This document shows positions 44,370-53,238 of a stretch of DNA of 64,000 nt, in pieces (the first letter of the stretch is position 1; the number at the start of each line of letters is the position of its first letter). Source of the stretch: Paraburkholderia saeva (GTDB taxonomy: Bacteria; Pseudomonadota; Gammaproteobacteria; Burkholderiales; Burkholderiaceae); assembly GCF_907164555.1 (NCBI RefSeq), contig NZ_CAJQZC010000010.1, forward strand, positions 186,001 to 250,000, in the 5' to 3' direction. The notes under the pieces are model-generated. The model was not told the DNA's origin, searched no databases, and saw only the letters and a list, made by a program, of their open reading frames with translations. Made by a program: the position numbers and the translations under genes.

Positions 44370-44936
44370 CTAGCGCCCGTAGCGCAGCACAATGCTCGTG
44401 GCGGCCAGCACGTGGTCCTTCATCGCGGCGAGGAGCGCGTCGCGCGTGAGGCCGGCGGGCAGCGCGTCGGGCGCCAGCTCGAGCGCCCAGACCTGCGCGA
44501 CGTAGTGATGCGGAATCTCGCCCATCGGCGGGCACGGACCGTAGTAGCCCGTGTGTCCCGTCCGGTTCGTGCCGCCGACGCCGGCCGCAGGCGGCGTGCC
44601 TTCAGCGAGCGATGTGGTCGATGCCGGCAGGCCGTACATCAGCCAGTGCACGACACCGAGGCCTTTCGCGCCGTCGGGATCGAACAGGCCGATTGCAAAA
44701 CTCTTCGTGCCTGCGGGCGCGTTGCGCCATTGCAGTGCCGGCGAGACGTTCTTGCCGCCGCAGTTCTGCGCGTCGGCGGCGTGGCTCGAATCGAGCGTCG
44801 CGCCGTCCATCATGCCGGGCGACGACACTTCGAACGCATCCGCCCAGACACCCGCTGCAGGGAGCGCGATCGCGGCACAGAGCGTGCTCGCCCGCAGCAC
44901 GCGCCGGAGAATAGTCGAAGGCTCATTTCGGTTCAT
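44370..44936 (-). CDS. YbhB/YbcL-type PEBP-like protein with signal peptide
   Basis: 188 aa. A signal peptide (MNRNEPSTILRRVLRASTLC, cut after GVWA) precedes a phosphatidylethanolamine-binding/RKIP-like domain: SPALQWRNAPAGTKSFAIG, FDPDGAKGLGVVHWLMYGLP, GYYGPCPPMGEIPHHYVAQV and the C-terminal DHVLAATSIVLRYGR. The DPD...HW and GP.PP....H ligand-site residues are conserved. Bacterial members are periplasmic or cytoplasmic with unclear ligands. Start at 44936 by the signal peptide; the longer frame from 45023 overlaps the next gene's promoter. It is divergent from the aldo/keto reductase gene. Confidence 0.9.
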   Translation of the reverse strand: MNRNEPSTILRRVLRASTLCAAIALPAAGVWADAFEVSSPGMMDGATLDSSHAADAQNCGGKNVSPALQWRNAPAGTKSFAIGLFDPDGAKGLGVVHWLMYGLPASTTSLAEGTPPAAGVGGTNRTGHTGYYGPCPPMGEIPHHYVAQVWALELAPDALPAGLTRDALLAAMKDHVLAATSIVLRYGR

Positions 44937-45129
44937 GGCTGCGGTCCTGAATGGAAGAGGCGTGGCGTGTGATCTTTCACGCGATGCAAACGGTAAACGA
45001 GCAAACATTATTCCCCGTCGCAAGGATTTCGTAACGCAGGGCGCCCCAACGCGCGCGCCGCTTAACGGTTATTCTTTTTCCTTCGCCACGTCCGGCGCCC
45101 CGTACCCTTCGCTTAAGGAGAGCAACGTC

Positions 45130-46125
45130 ATGCAATATTGCAAATTCGGCCGCACGGGTCTGACTGTTTCGCGTCTGTGTCTTGGCACGATGACGTTCGG
45201 CTTGCAGACCGAAGAAGATGTCTCGCGCAGCATTCTGGATACGGCGAGCGAAGCGGGCGTCAATTTCATCGATACCGCCGACGTCTATCCACTGGGCGGT
45301 GGCGAACATCTGGCGGGCCGTACGGAAGAAATCGTCGGCCGCTGGCTCAAGGGGCGGCGCGACCGCTACATTCTCGCGACCAAGGCGGTGGGCAAGGTGG
45401 GACCGTCGTCGTGGGATCAGGGCTCCTCGCGCAAGCATCTGCTGGACGCGATCGATGCGTCGCTGCGCCGCCTCGGCACCGATTACGTCGACCTGTACCA
45501 GTTGCATTCCGACGACGCCGAAACGCCGCTCGACGAAACGCTTGAGGCGCTCGACATCATCGTGCGTTCGGGCAAGGCGCGTTATGTGGGCGTGTCGAAT
45601 TTTCTCGCGTACCGGCTTGCACGGGCGCTGGGTCGCGCCGACGTGCTGCGCGTCGCGCGCTTCGTGTCGGTTCAGCCGCGCTACAACCTGCTGTTCCGGC
45701 AGATCGAGCGTGAACTGCTGCCCCTTGCCGGCGAAGAAAATCTCGCGGTGATTCCGTACAACCCGCTCGCGGGTGGTCTGCTGACGGGCAAGCACCGGCA
45801 CGATGCGCCGCCTGCGGCAGGGCGCTTTACGAACACGGTGGGCAAGGCGGGCGCAATGTATCAGGAGCGTTACTGGCACAAACGCGAATTCGAAACCATC
45901 GATACGCTGCGCGAAATCGCAGGGCCTACGGGCGAATCGCTGACGAAGACATCGGTGGCCTGGGTGCTCGCGAATCCGCGCATCACGTCGGCGATTATCG
46001 GCGCGAGCCGGCCCGAACAACTCACGGACACGCTTGCCGCCACCGATCTCACGCTCGATGCAACGCTCAAGGCGAAGCTCGACGATGCGACCGTTGAGTA
46101 CCGTTGGGGGGATGCCGCGCGCTGA
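45130..46125 (+). CDS. Aldo/keto reductase
   Basis: 331 aa, (alpha/beta)8 NADPH-dependent oxidoreductase. The catalytic tetrad is visible: Asp and Tyr in NFIDTADVYPLGGGEHLAGR, Lys in ILATKAVGK and His in LYQLHSDD. The cofactor site has GVSNFLAYRL, VQPRYNLLFR, IPYNPLAGGLLTGK and IIGASRPEQL. It resembles the YajO/Tas-like group. Start at ATG 45130 after TTAAGGAGAG. It is divergent from the PEBP-like gene. Aldehyde or ketone substrate unknown. Confidence 0.93.
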   Translation: MQYCKFGRTGLTVSRLCLGTMTFGLQTEEDVSRSILDTASEAGVNFIDTADVYPLGGGEHLAGRTEEIVGRWLKGRRDRYILATKAVGKVGPSSWDQGSSRKHLLDAIDASLRRLGTDYVDLYQLHSDDAETPLDETLEALDIIVRSGKARYVGVSNFLAYRLARALGRADVLRVARFVSVQPRYNLLFRQIERELLPLAGEENLAVIPYNPLAGGLLTGKHRHDAPPAAGRFTNTVGKAGAMYQERYWHKREFETIDTLREIAGPTGESLTKTSVAWVLANPRITSAIIGASRPEQLTDTLAATDLTLDATLKAKLDDATVEYRWGDAAR

Positions 46126-46200
46126 GCGTTTGCGCGGTTATCGGCGTGTTGCGCGGCGGCGTTCTGGTGGACGCGCCGTGCGGCGCCGAAATGCGCCCAA

Positions 46201-46219
46201 AACGCCTTCAAAGGGCGTT
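46201..46219 (-). terminator. Possible terminator of the rubredoxin gene
   Basis: AACGCC/GGCGTT stem with a 7-nt loop directly after the stop codon on the minus strand; the stem's TT runs into two more T residues. Confidence 0.4.
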
Positions 46220-46629
46220 CAGAACGCCACCAGCGCGAAGTCCTGCTTGCCGACGTCGCAGAGCGGGCAGCGCCAGTCGTCGGGAATATCGGCCCAGCGC
46301 GTGCCGGGCGCGATGCCGTCGTCGGGTGCGCCTGCGGCTTCGTCGTAGATCCAGCCGCAGATCACGCAGACCCATTGTTTGAATTCATCGGCCGATGACG
46401 CTTCGGGCGGCGCTTGCGTCGCCGCACGCGCAATCTCGGGCGTTTCATCGAGGCTCACGACGAGCGGCGCGGCCGTTCCCGCAACGCTTGCCGCAAGTTG
46501 CGTCTGAAGCGCGTGCAGCAACTGCTGCGCTTCCTCGGCCGTCAGGTCGATCCAGTACGGGTCACCCGCGCCGTCGTTGAGCCGGCCGGGCGAGAACTGG
46601 ATCTCGACTGCTACGCCTTTTTTGTACAT
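46219..46629 (-). CDS. Rubredoxin with an N-terminal extension
   Basis: 136 aa. The last 50 residues are a complete rubredoxin: CVICGWIYDEAAG (Cys88, Cys91) and DDWRCPLCDVGKQDF (Cys121, Cys124) bind one iron; the linker DGIAPGTRWADIPDD is standard. The first 80 residues are unusual: a short beta/helix segment (VEIQFSPGRL, LTAEEAQQLLHALQTQLAAS) and a Pro/Ala linker, with no family assigned. It is an electron carrier in the cytoplasm; the ferredoxin-NADP-reductase-like flavoprotein 400 bp away (opposite strand) is a possible partner. ATG 46629 has no strong upstream site. Confidence 0.9.
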   Translation of the reverse strand: MYKKGVAVEIQFSPGRLNDGAGDPYWIDLTAEEAQQLLHALQTQLAASVAGTAAPLVVSLDETPEIARAATQAPPEASSADEFKQWVCVICGWIYDEAAGAPDDGIAPGTRWADIPDDWRCPLCDVGKQDFALVAF

Positions 46630-46645
46630 GAGCGAAGCCGCGCGC

Positions 46646-46771
46646 CTACTGGATCAGCGAATTGGCGAGCAGGGAACCGACGATGCCGATGGCCGCCACG
46701 ATGCCGAGAATCTGCATGAGCGTGAGGGATTTGCGGGAAGGGGAAGCGTTCGGGGAAGTAGAGGAAGACAC
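46646..46771 (-). CDS. Possible 41-aa single-helix membrane protein
   Basis: GTG start at 46771, stop at 46646, 16 bp before the rubredoxin gene on the same strand. A Ser/Pro/Lys-rich N-terminus (SSSTSPNASPSRKSLTL) precedes a clear membrane helix (QILGIVAAIGIVGSLLAN). The ribosome site is weak (AAGAAA), so the support is topology and tight spacing only; an ATG within (Met at codon 20) would give just a bare helix. Confidence 0.4.
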   Translation of the reverse strand: MSSSTSPNASPSRKSLTLMQILGIVAAIGIVGSLLANSLIQ

Positions 46772-47029
46772 GTGCAGTTTCTTTTGAAGGACGAAAGCCC
46801 GACATTATCGACGATTTTGGCCGCCCGATTCCCAACTGGCTGTAGATGATGTCGTTCCTTGTTGTCGCAGGCGGCGATTACGGCGAACTGGCAACCCTGT
46901 GCGCAACAGGGGCCAGCCGCGCGTTGCACGGCCTTACCGGGCGTGGTGTCTTGGTTGCCCGCGGCAGGCCGCTTCTGTATGTTGGGTCCATCGGCGCGTG
47001 ATCCCGGCGCCCGGCTACAGGAGTCCAGA

Positions 47030-48085
47030 ATGAGTGTCGAAGTGAACGGAGCGGCAAGCGGCCCGCTCTGTACCGACGTGCTGATCGTCGGCGCGGGGCC
47101 GGTCGGCCTGTTTGCAGCGTTCGAAGCGGGCGTTATCGGTCTGTCGTGTCACATCGTCGACGTGCTGCCGCGCGTCGGCGGCCAGTGCGTCGAGCTGTAC
47201 CCCGACAAGCCGATTTACGACATCCCGGCGATTCCTTCGTGCACGGCGCGCGACCTGGTGGACCGCCTGATGGAACAGATCCGCCCGTTCGACGTACCGA
47301 TCCACCTCGACGAGCGCGTCGAAACCGTCGAACAGCGCGACGACGGACGCTGGACTGTCACGACGCATCGCGGACGCGTCTTCGATGTCGCCGCGATCCT
47401 GCTCGCGGCCGGCAACGGCGCGTTCGTGCCACAGCGCATTCCACTCGACGAAGCCGCGCCGCTCGAAGGGCGTCACGTGCACTACAGCGTGCCGGATATC
47501 GCGAAGTTTGCCGGCCGCAACGTGGTCGTCGCCGGCGGCGGCGATTCGGCGCTCGACTGGGCGCTGGCGTTGCGCGGCGTCGCGCGGCGCGTCACGCTGG
47601 TTCACCGGCGCAACGGTTTTAGCGCGGCCGTCTCCAGCGTCGAGCAGATGAAACGGGCTGTCGAGGCCGGCGAGATGGACTTCATGGTCGGTGCGATCGG
47701 CGCGCTGAACGCACCGGGCGGCACGCTCGAATCGGTCGAACTCAAGCAGATCGGCGGCACGGCGCAACTCGAGGCCGAACACGTCATCGCGCTGTACGGA
47801 CTCGTCGCCGATCTGGGGCCGATCGCGAACTGGGGTATCGCGGGCGTCGCGGGAAAGCTGACCGTCGACACGTCGAACTACGAAACGTCGCGCCCCGGCA
47901 TCTTTGCCGTCGGCGACGTCGCGAACTATCCGAACAAGCAGAAGCTCATCCTGTCGGGCTTTCACGAGGCCTCGCTCGCGCTGCGCAAGGCCTACACGTA
48001 CGCGTATCCGGACAAAAAGCGCGTCCACGTCCATTCAAGCTACGACACGAAACTCGCCGAAAAAGTCGCCGCGACCGCCGTGTAA
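47030..48085 (+). CDS. Ferredoxin/flavodoxin-NADP reductase, thioredoxin-reductase-like type
   Basis: 351 aa. FAD motif DVLIVGAGPVGLFAAFEAG, VGGQCVELYPDKPIYDIPA, the NADPH motif VVVAGGGDSALDWAL and the C-terminal FAD motif IFAVGDVANYP with SGFHEASLAL. It lacks the CXXC of thioredoxin reductase, as in the YumC/TrxR-like FNR branch. It moves electrons between NADPH and ferredoxin, flavodoxin or rubredoxin. Start at ATG 47030 with ACAGGAG 6 nt upstream; the frame upstream is not supported. It lies before marR on the same strand; a shared transcript is unlikely because marR has its own promoter. Confidence 0.92.
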   Translation: MSVEVNGAASGPLCTDVLIVGAGPVGLFAAFEAGVIGLSCHIVDVLPRVGGQCVELYPDKPIYDIPAIPSCTARDLVDRLMEQIRPFDVPIHLDERVETVEQRDDGRWTVTTHRGRVFDVAAILLAAGNGAFVPQRIPLDEAAPLEGRHVHYSVPDIAKFAGRNVVVAGGGDSALDWALALRGVARRVTLVHRRNGFSAAVSSVEQMKRAVEAGEMDFMVGAIGALNAPGGTLESVELKQIGGTAQLEAEHVIALYGLVADLGPIANWGIAGVAGKLTVDTSNYETSRPGIFAVGDVANYPNKQKLILSGFHEASLALRKAYTYAYPDKKRVHVHSSYDTKLAEKVAATAV

Positions 48086-48128
48086 CCGAAGCGCGGCAAC
48101 GGCCGATCTCCGGTGTTACAATTTTATT

Positions 48129-48157
48129 TTGACAGTATCTGATTTTGCAGATATTGT
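48129..48157 (+). promoter_or_regulatory. marR promoter with operator in the spacer
   Basis: TTGACA (48129-48134), 17-bp spacer, TATTGT (48152-48157). The palindrome TATCTG-N6-CAGATA (48136-48153) fills the spacer and touches the -10, an ideal place for autorepression by the MarR protein. Confidence 0.75.
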
Positions 48158-48182
48158 GATTCTAACAACGGAGGTCAACGCG

Positions 48183-48620
48183 ATGGATCACTACACGAAA
48201 GAGGGCTTTATGTTGACCCATAGCATCGGCTTTGCGATCAACAAGGCGCGCAACGTGCTCGTGACCGAGATGGACGCCGCGTTGAAGGAACTCGACATCA
48301 CGAGCCAGCAAATGGGCATCCTGCTGTCAATGAAGCGCGGCATCGCCACCACGCCGTTCGAATTGTCGAAGTTGCTTGGCATCGACACGGGCCTGATGAC
48401 GCGAATGCTCGACAAGCTGGAAGCGAAGCAGTTTCTGGAACGTTCGCGCAGTCTCGAAGACCGTCGTGTCGTCAATCTGGCGCTCACGAAGACGGGCGAG
48501 GAGATCGCCGCGCGGATTCCCGAAATCGCGCCCGTCGTGCTGAACAATCGCCTGAAAACCTTCTCGAAGGCCGAGTTCAAGGAAATGCAGCGTCTGTTGC
48601 TGAAATTTATCGCCGACTGA
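48183..48620 (+). CDS. MarR-family regulator of the efflux operon
   Basis: 145 aa, the usual MarR size. The winged-helix core reads ELDITSQQMGILLSMKRG, TPFELSKLLGIDTGLMTRML, DKLEAKQFLERSRSLEDRRV, with dimer helices at each end. MarR proteins repress until a phenolic or lipophilic ligand binds. GGAGG lies 8 nt before the ATG. It precedes an OprM-EmrA-EmrB pump by 39 bp, and related palindromes before marR, oprM and emrB make it the probable repressor of the whole set. Confidence 0.93.
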   Translation: MDHYTKEGFMLTHSIGFAINKARNVLVTEMDAALKELDITSQQMGILLSMKRGIATTPFELSKLLGIDTGLMTRMLDKLEAKQFLERSRSLEDRRVVNLALTKTGEEIAARIPEIAPVVLNNRLKTFSKAEFKEMQRLLLKFIAD

Positions 48621-48643
48621 ACAGCATTTTTTTTGCCCTAATA

Positions 48644-48657
48644 TCTGACAGGTCAGA
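48644..48657. promoter_or_regulatory. Operator before the outer-membrane channel gene
   Basis: TCTGAC-AG-GTCAGA, perfect 6-bp arms, two bases before the start codon and overlapping a near-consensus -10 TAATAT (48639-48644). The AGG of the palindrome may also be the ribosome site. Confidence 0.7.
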
Positions 48658-48659
48658 AT

Positions 48660-50189
48660 ATGAAATCACAGTTAAATCACGGCGTCGCCACGACGCGGGT
48701 CGCGAAGGTCGGCGTGAGCGTGATTTTCGCCGCGGTGCTGTCGGCATGCGCGAACTACGCGGGCATCCACAGCAACAAGGAAATGGCGCAGCCGCAAACC
48801 TTCGCGACGCAGCAGAGCCTGCCGGCCGAAGCGGGACACTGGCCCTCCGCCGGTTGGGCCGACCAGTTCGGCGATGCGCAACTGAAGGCGCTGATTGAGG
48901 AAGCGCTGAAGGGCAGCCCGACGCTCGAACAGGCGCGTGCCCGCGTCGCGGCGGCTTCGGCCTACAGCGAAACGGCGAAGGCGAACACGCTGCCGCAGGT
49001 GGGCGCGTCGTATTCGTACACGCGCCAGCTGTATTCGGGCACGGCGCTCGTGCCGCCGCCGGTGGGCGGTTCCTGGCAGTCGGAGAACAAGGGTCTCCTG
49101 AACGCTTCGTACGAACTGGACCTGTGGGGCAAGAACCGCGAAGCGCTGAAAGCGTCGACCTCCGAAGTGCAGGCAAGCGTCGCCGATGCCGAAGTCGTGC
49201 GCCTGACGCTGACCTCGTCGATTGCGCGCTCGTACAACCAGCTGGCGCGCCTGTATGTGCTGCGCGACATCGCCCAGCAGGAAATCGACCAGCGCACGCA
49301 GATCGACCGCATCACGGCCGGCCGGATCGCGACGGGCCTCGACACGGAAGTCGAACGCAAGACGGCGCTGGCGAATCTGGCGACGAGCCGCGCGGCGCTC
49401 ACCGCGCTCGACGGCAGCATCGTCACGACGCGCTACCAGATCGCCGCACTGCTCGGCGCGGGGCCGGATCGTGGACTCGCGATCGCACGCCCGGTGCTCG
49501 GTGTCGGCGACGACGTGAACCTGCCGGACAACCTGCCGGCCGACCTCGTGAGCCGGCGCCCGGATCTGACGGCAGCCCGCTGGCGCGTCGACGCGATCAC
49601 GCACGAAGTGAAGTCGGCGAAGGCCGAGTTCTATCCGGACATCAATCTTTCCGCCGCGATCGGCCTCGATGCGTTTGGCTTCGGCCGCTTCCTGACGGCT
49701 GCAAGCAGCACCATGTCCGCTGGCCCGGCGATCCATCTGCCGATCTTCGACGGCGGCCAGTTGCGCGCGCAGTTGAAGGGCCGCTATGCCGACTTCGACT
49801 ACGCCGTCGCCACGTATAACCAGACGCTCGTCACCGCGCTCTCGGAAGTCGCGACGCAACTCGCCGAAGTCCGCTCGACCGACGCACAGCTTGTCGATGC
49901 GCAGGTCGCCCAGGACAACGCGCGCCGCGCCGGGCAGCTTGCGCTCACGCAGTACAAGGCCGGCCTCACGAACCAGCTGACGGTGCTCAACGCTGACATG
50001 AACGCGCTCGCCGCCGATCAGGCTGTGGCGAACCTGAAGCTGAACCGCCGCGACCAGCAGATCGTGCTGGCCGTCGCCCTCGGCGGCGGCTACACCGACA
50101 CGTCATCCGGTGCAGCAAGCGCCGCGAACAGTGGAATGAATAGCGCCACATCGGTAGCACAGGCCAACCCCGTCGTCGCCGCGCATTAA
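48660..50189 (+). CDS. Efflux outer-membrane channel, OprM/NodT family lipoprotein
   Basis: 509 aa. A signal peptide ends in the lipobox LSAC (Cys30 acylated). Two tandem outer-membrane-efflux domains follow, each built of long periplasmic helices and TolC-like barrel strands; WADQFGDAQLKALIEEAL, YELDLWGKNREALKAS and LPADLVSRRPDLTAARWR are family markers. As a trimer it forms the exit duct for the EmrA/EmrB-type pump encoded downstream. The last 30 residues are Ser/Ala-rich and variable. Confidence 0.95.
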   Translation: MKSQLNHGVATTRVAKVGVSVIFAAVLSACANYAGIHSNKEMAQPQTFATQQSLPAEAGHWPSAGWADQFGDAQLKALIEEALKGSPTLEQARARVAAASAYSETAKANTLPQVGASYSYTRQLYSGTALVPPPVGGSWQSENKGLLNASYELDLWGKNREALKASTSEVQASVADAEVVRLTLTSSIARSYNQLARLYVLRDIAQQEIDQRTQIDRITAGRIATGLDTEVERKTALANLATSRAALTALDGSIVTTRYQIAALLGAGPDRGLAIARPVLGVGDDVNLPDNLPADLVSRRPDLTAARWRVDAITHEVKSAKAEFYPDINLSAAIGLDAFGFGRFLTAASSTMSAGPAIHLPIFDGGQLRAQLKGRYADFDYAVATYNQTLVTALSEVATQLAEVRSTDAQLVDAQVAQDNARRAGQLALTQYKAGLTNQLTVLNADMNALAADQAVANLKLNRRDQQIVLAVALGGGYTDTSSGAASAANSGMNSATSVAQANPVVAAH

Positions 50190-50234
50190 CGGCCGCCGCA
50201 CGACACGTTCACGAAACCAGTCAGGAGATACAAC

Positions 50235-51479
50235 ATGAGTGACACGACTACGACCAGCCGCGCGGCGGCGCAAGCGCAACCGAAAGAGGCCAGCATCGCA
50301 GCCCCGGGCAAGCGCAAGCTGATGCTCTTGCTGCTTGCCGCAGCGATCGTGGTATCGGGCGCGGGGTGGGGCGCGTATTACTACACGGTGGGGCGCTTCC
50401 ATGAATCGACGGACGACGCTTACGTCAGCGGCAACCTCGTGCAGCTCACGCCGCAGGTCAGCGGCACGGTGGACGCGGTCAATGCCGACGACACCCAGAT
50501 CGTGAAGCAGGGCGACCCGGTCGTCACGCTCGACAACGCGGACGCGAAAGTCGCGCTGGCCAACGCGGAAGCCGTGCTCGGCCAGACCGTGCGTCAGGTG
50601 AGCGGCCTTTACGTCAACAACGACTTCTATGCCGCAACGGTCGCGCAGCGCGCCAGCGATCTCGCCCGCGCCGAAGACGACCTGAAGCGCCGTCAGGCAG
50701 TCGCCAGCACGGGCGCAGTATCCGGTGAAGACATCGCCCACGCGCGCGACGCCGTGAACGCCGCGCAGTCCGCGCTCGACGCCGCCCGCCAGCAGGCCGA
50801 AGCGAATCACGCGCTGACCGACCGGACCTCGATCGAGCAGCATCCGAACGTGCAGGCCGCCGCTTCGAAGGTGCGCGACGCGTACCTCAGCTACGCACGC
50901 AACACGCTGCCGGCGCCCGTCACGGGTTACGTCGCGCGCCGCTCGGTGCAGGTCGGCCAGCGCGTGGGTCCGGGCACACCGCTGATGGCAATCGTGCCGC
51001 TCAACGGCGTGTGGGTCGATGCGAACTTCAAGGAAGTGCAACTGAAGCACATGCGTATCGGCCAGCCGGTCACGCTGACTGCCGACGCTTACGGTTCGGC
51101 GGTGAAGTATCACGGCCGTGTAGTGGGTTTCTCGGCCGGCACGGGCGCCGCGTTCGCCGTACTGCCCGCGCAGAACGCGACCGGCAACTGGATCAAGGTC
51201 GTGCAACGTCTGCCGGCGCGTATCCAGCTCGATCAGGCCGAGCTGACCGCGCATCCGCTTCGCATTGGTCTCTCGATGGACGTCGAAGTCGACACGCATG
51301 ACGAAACCGGCACGCAGCTCGGCGCCGCGCAGAACACGTCATACCGCACGGATGTGTTCGCTGAATACGGCGCGCAAGCCGACGCGGAAATCGCCCGGAT
51401 CATCGCGCAGAACATGCCGGAAGGGCACGTGGGCGCTGCTGCTGTCCTCTTGTCTGCGTCGAAGCGCAAGGCCGGCTAA
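50235..51479 (+). CDS. emrA: EmrA/HlyD-type periplasmic adaptor of the efflux pump
   Basis: 414 aa. A short cytosolic start, one membrane helix (about 28-50), then the adaptor fold: DDAYVSGNLVQLTPQVSGTV and PAPVTGYVARRSVQVGQRV form the split lipoyl domain around a coiled coil (about 110-215), followed by beta-barrel segments (GVWVDANFKEVQLKHMRIGQ). It links the inner-membrane EmrB-type transporter to the OprM-type channel. 45 bp after the channel gene, and 90 bp before the transporter gene with an operator in that gap. Confidence 0.94.
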   Translation: MSDTTTTSRAAAQAQPKEASIAAPGKRKLMLLLLAAAIVVSGAGWGAYYYTVGRFHESTDDAYVSGNLVQLTPQVSGTVDAVNADDTQIVKQGDPVVTLDNADAKVALANAEAVLGQTVRQVSGLYVNNDFYAATVAQRASDLARAEDDLKRRQAVASTGAVSGEDIAHARDAVNAAQSALDAARQQAEANHALTDRTSIEQHPNVQAAASKVRDAYLSYARNTLPAPVTGYVARRSVQVGQRVGPGTPLMAIVPLNGVWVDANFKEVQLKHMRIGQPVTLTADAYGSAVKYHGRVVGFSAGTGAAFAVLPAQNATGNWIKVVQRLPARIQLDQAELTAHPLRIGLSMDVEVDTHDETGTQLGAAQNTSYRTDVFAEYGAQADAEIARIIAQNMPEGHVGAAAVLLSASKRKAG

Positions 51480-51509
51480 TCTCGGCTACCCGTTTTTTTG
51501 ATCCAAATA

Positions 51510-51523
51510 TCTGACAAGTCAGA
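51510..51523. promoter_or_regulatory. Operator before the emrB-type gene
   Basis: TCTGAC-AA-GTCAGA, the same 6-bp arms as at 48644 with near-identical flanks (AATATCTGACA, GTCAGAA). A further AAGCCTG/CAGGCTT inverted repeat lies at 51527-51553. Confidence 0.7.
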
Positions 51524-51569
51524 AGAAAGCCTGCGCTTCTGACTGACAGGCTTCAAGACTGGTGACGAC

Positions 51570-53132
51570 ATGAATCCCTCGACGAATTCCGCCGCGCTTC
51601 CGCCGCTGACCGGTGGCAAGCTCGTTCTCGCGACGCTTGCCGTGGCGCTGGCCACTTTCATGAACGTGCTCGACTCATCGATCGCGAACGTGGCGATTCC
51701 GACGATCTCCGGCAACCTCGGCGTTTCCATCGACGAAGGCACATGGGTGATCACGCTTTTCGCCGCCGCCAATGCGATTGCGATTCCGCTGACCGGCTGG
51801 CTCACGCAGCGCGTCGGGCAGATCAAGCTGTTCGTGTGGGCGATCCTGCTCTTCGTGCTGTCGTCGTGGCTGTGCGGCATTGCGCCGACACTGCCGATCC
51901 TGCTCGGCGCGCGGATTCTGCAGGGCGCGGTGGCGGGTCCGCTGATTCCGCTTTCGCAGGCGATCCTGCTCGGTTCGTATCCGAAGGAAAAGAGCTCGCA
52001 CGCGCTCGCGTTGTGGGCGATGACGGCGACCGTCGGCCCGATCGCAGGCCCCGCGCTCGGCGGCTGGATCACGGACAGCTACTCGTGGTCATGGATTTTC
52101 TACATCAACATTCCGGTGGGCATTTTCGCGGCCGGCGTGACATGGTTCATCTACCGCACCCGCGAAACGCCGACGCGCAAGCTGCCCATAGACAAGGTCG
52201 GGCTGCTTTCGCTGATCGCATGGGTGGCTTCGCTGCAGATCATGCTCGACAAGGGCAAGGACCTCGACTGGTTCCACTCGCCGGTGATCATCGCGTTGAC
52301 CGTGTTCGCCGCGATCAGCTTCACGTTCTTCGTGATCTGGGAGCTGACGGAGAAGAATCCGATTGTCGATATCAAGCTCTTCAAGGGACGCAACTTCCTT
52401 GGCGGGACGGTGGCGATCTCGGTGGCGTATGCGGTGTTCTTCTCGAACCTTGTGATCCTGCCGCAATGGATGCAGGGTTATCTGAACTACCGCTCAGTCG
52501 ATGCGGGTCTTGTCACGGCGCCGCTCGGCATCTTCGCGGTGATTCTCGCGCCGGTGATGGCGAAGATCATGCCGAAGTCCGATGCGCGGGTACTGGCGAC
52601 ACTCGCGTTTCTCGGCTTTGCAGCGGTGTTCTTCATGCGCTCGCATTACACGACGGATGTCGACACGTTCACGCTCGTGCTGCCGACGCTGTTGCAGGGC
52701 ATTCCGACCGCGCTCTTCTTCGTGCCGCTCACTGCGATCATTCTTTCAGGTCTGCCGCAGGACAGGATTCCGGCCGCAGCGGGCCTGTCGAATTTCGTTC
52801 GCGTGTTCGCGGGTGCTGTGGGAACGTCGCTGGTGGCAACGGGCTGGAACAACCGCACGATCCTGCATCACGCACAGCTTGCCGAACAGACGAGCGTGAA
52901 CAATCCGGTCTTCACGGGTTCGATCAATTCGCTGCAAGGCGCCCTGGGTGGCAGCACCGATCAGGCGATGGCGTTCTTCGAACGTTCGCTCAACGCGCAG
53001 GCGGCGATGCTCGGCTTGAACGATATCTTCTGGCTGTCCGCGGTGATCTTCATCATCATCGTGCCGCTCATCTGGGTGACGAAGCCCAGCAAGGCTGGCG
53101 GCGCGGCAGCGGCGGGCGCGGGCGGTCACTGA
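51570..53132 (+). CDS. emrB: EmrB-type DHA2 MFS multidrug exporter
   Basis: 520 aa, 14 helices. Helix 1 has TFMNVLDSSIANVAIPTISG with the conserved Asp of DHA2 pumps; GTWVITLFAAANAIAIPLTG, ARILQGAVAGPLIPLSQA and GPALGGWITDSYSWSWIFYI (motif C) follow. It drives proton-coupled export of hydrophobic drugs or phenolics through the EmrA adaptor and the OprM-type channel. Last gene of the operon, followed by an intrinsic terminator. Confidence 0.95.
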   Translation: MNPSTNSAALPPLTGGKLVLATLAVALATFMNVLDSSIANVAIPTISGNLGVSIDEGTWVITLFAAANAIAIPLTGWLTQRVGQIKLFVWAILLFVLSSWLCGIAPTLPILLGARILQGAVAGPLIPLSQAILLGSYPKEKSSHALALWAMTATVGPIAGPALGGWITDSYSWSWIFYINIPVGIFAAGVTWFIYRTRETPTRKLPIDKVGLLSLIAWVASLQIMLDKGKDLDWFHSPVIIALTVFAAISFTFFVIWELTEKNPIVDIKLFKGRNFLGGTVAISVAYAVFFSNLVILPQWMQGYLNYRSVDAGLVTAPLGIFAVILAPVMAKIMPKSDARVLATLAFLGFAAVFFMRSHYTTDVDTFTLVLPTLLQGIPTALFFVPLTAIILSGLPQDRIPAAAGLSNFVRVFAGAVGTSLVATGWNNRTILHHAQLAEQTSVNNPVFTGSINSLQGALGGSTDQAMAFFERSLNAQAAMLGLNDIFWLSAVIFIIIVPLIWVTKPSKAGGAAAAGAGGH

Positions 53133-53160
53133 AACAACGCCGCATCGGCTTCAGATGGTT

Positions 53161-53199
53161 AAAAGCCACCGGCCTCACGAAGAGGGCGGTGGCTTTTTT
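53161..53199 (+). terminator. Intrinsic terminator of the efflux operon
   Basis: AAAGCCACCG/CGGTGGCTTT stem with a T-run on the 3' side, 29 bp after the emrB-type stop. Confidence 0.9.
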
Positions 53200-53238
53200 G
53201 CATTTGAACCTGCGGATAACGCCTCTTGCATTACGCGT

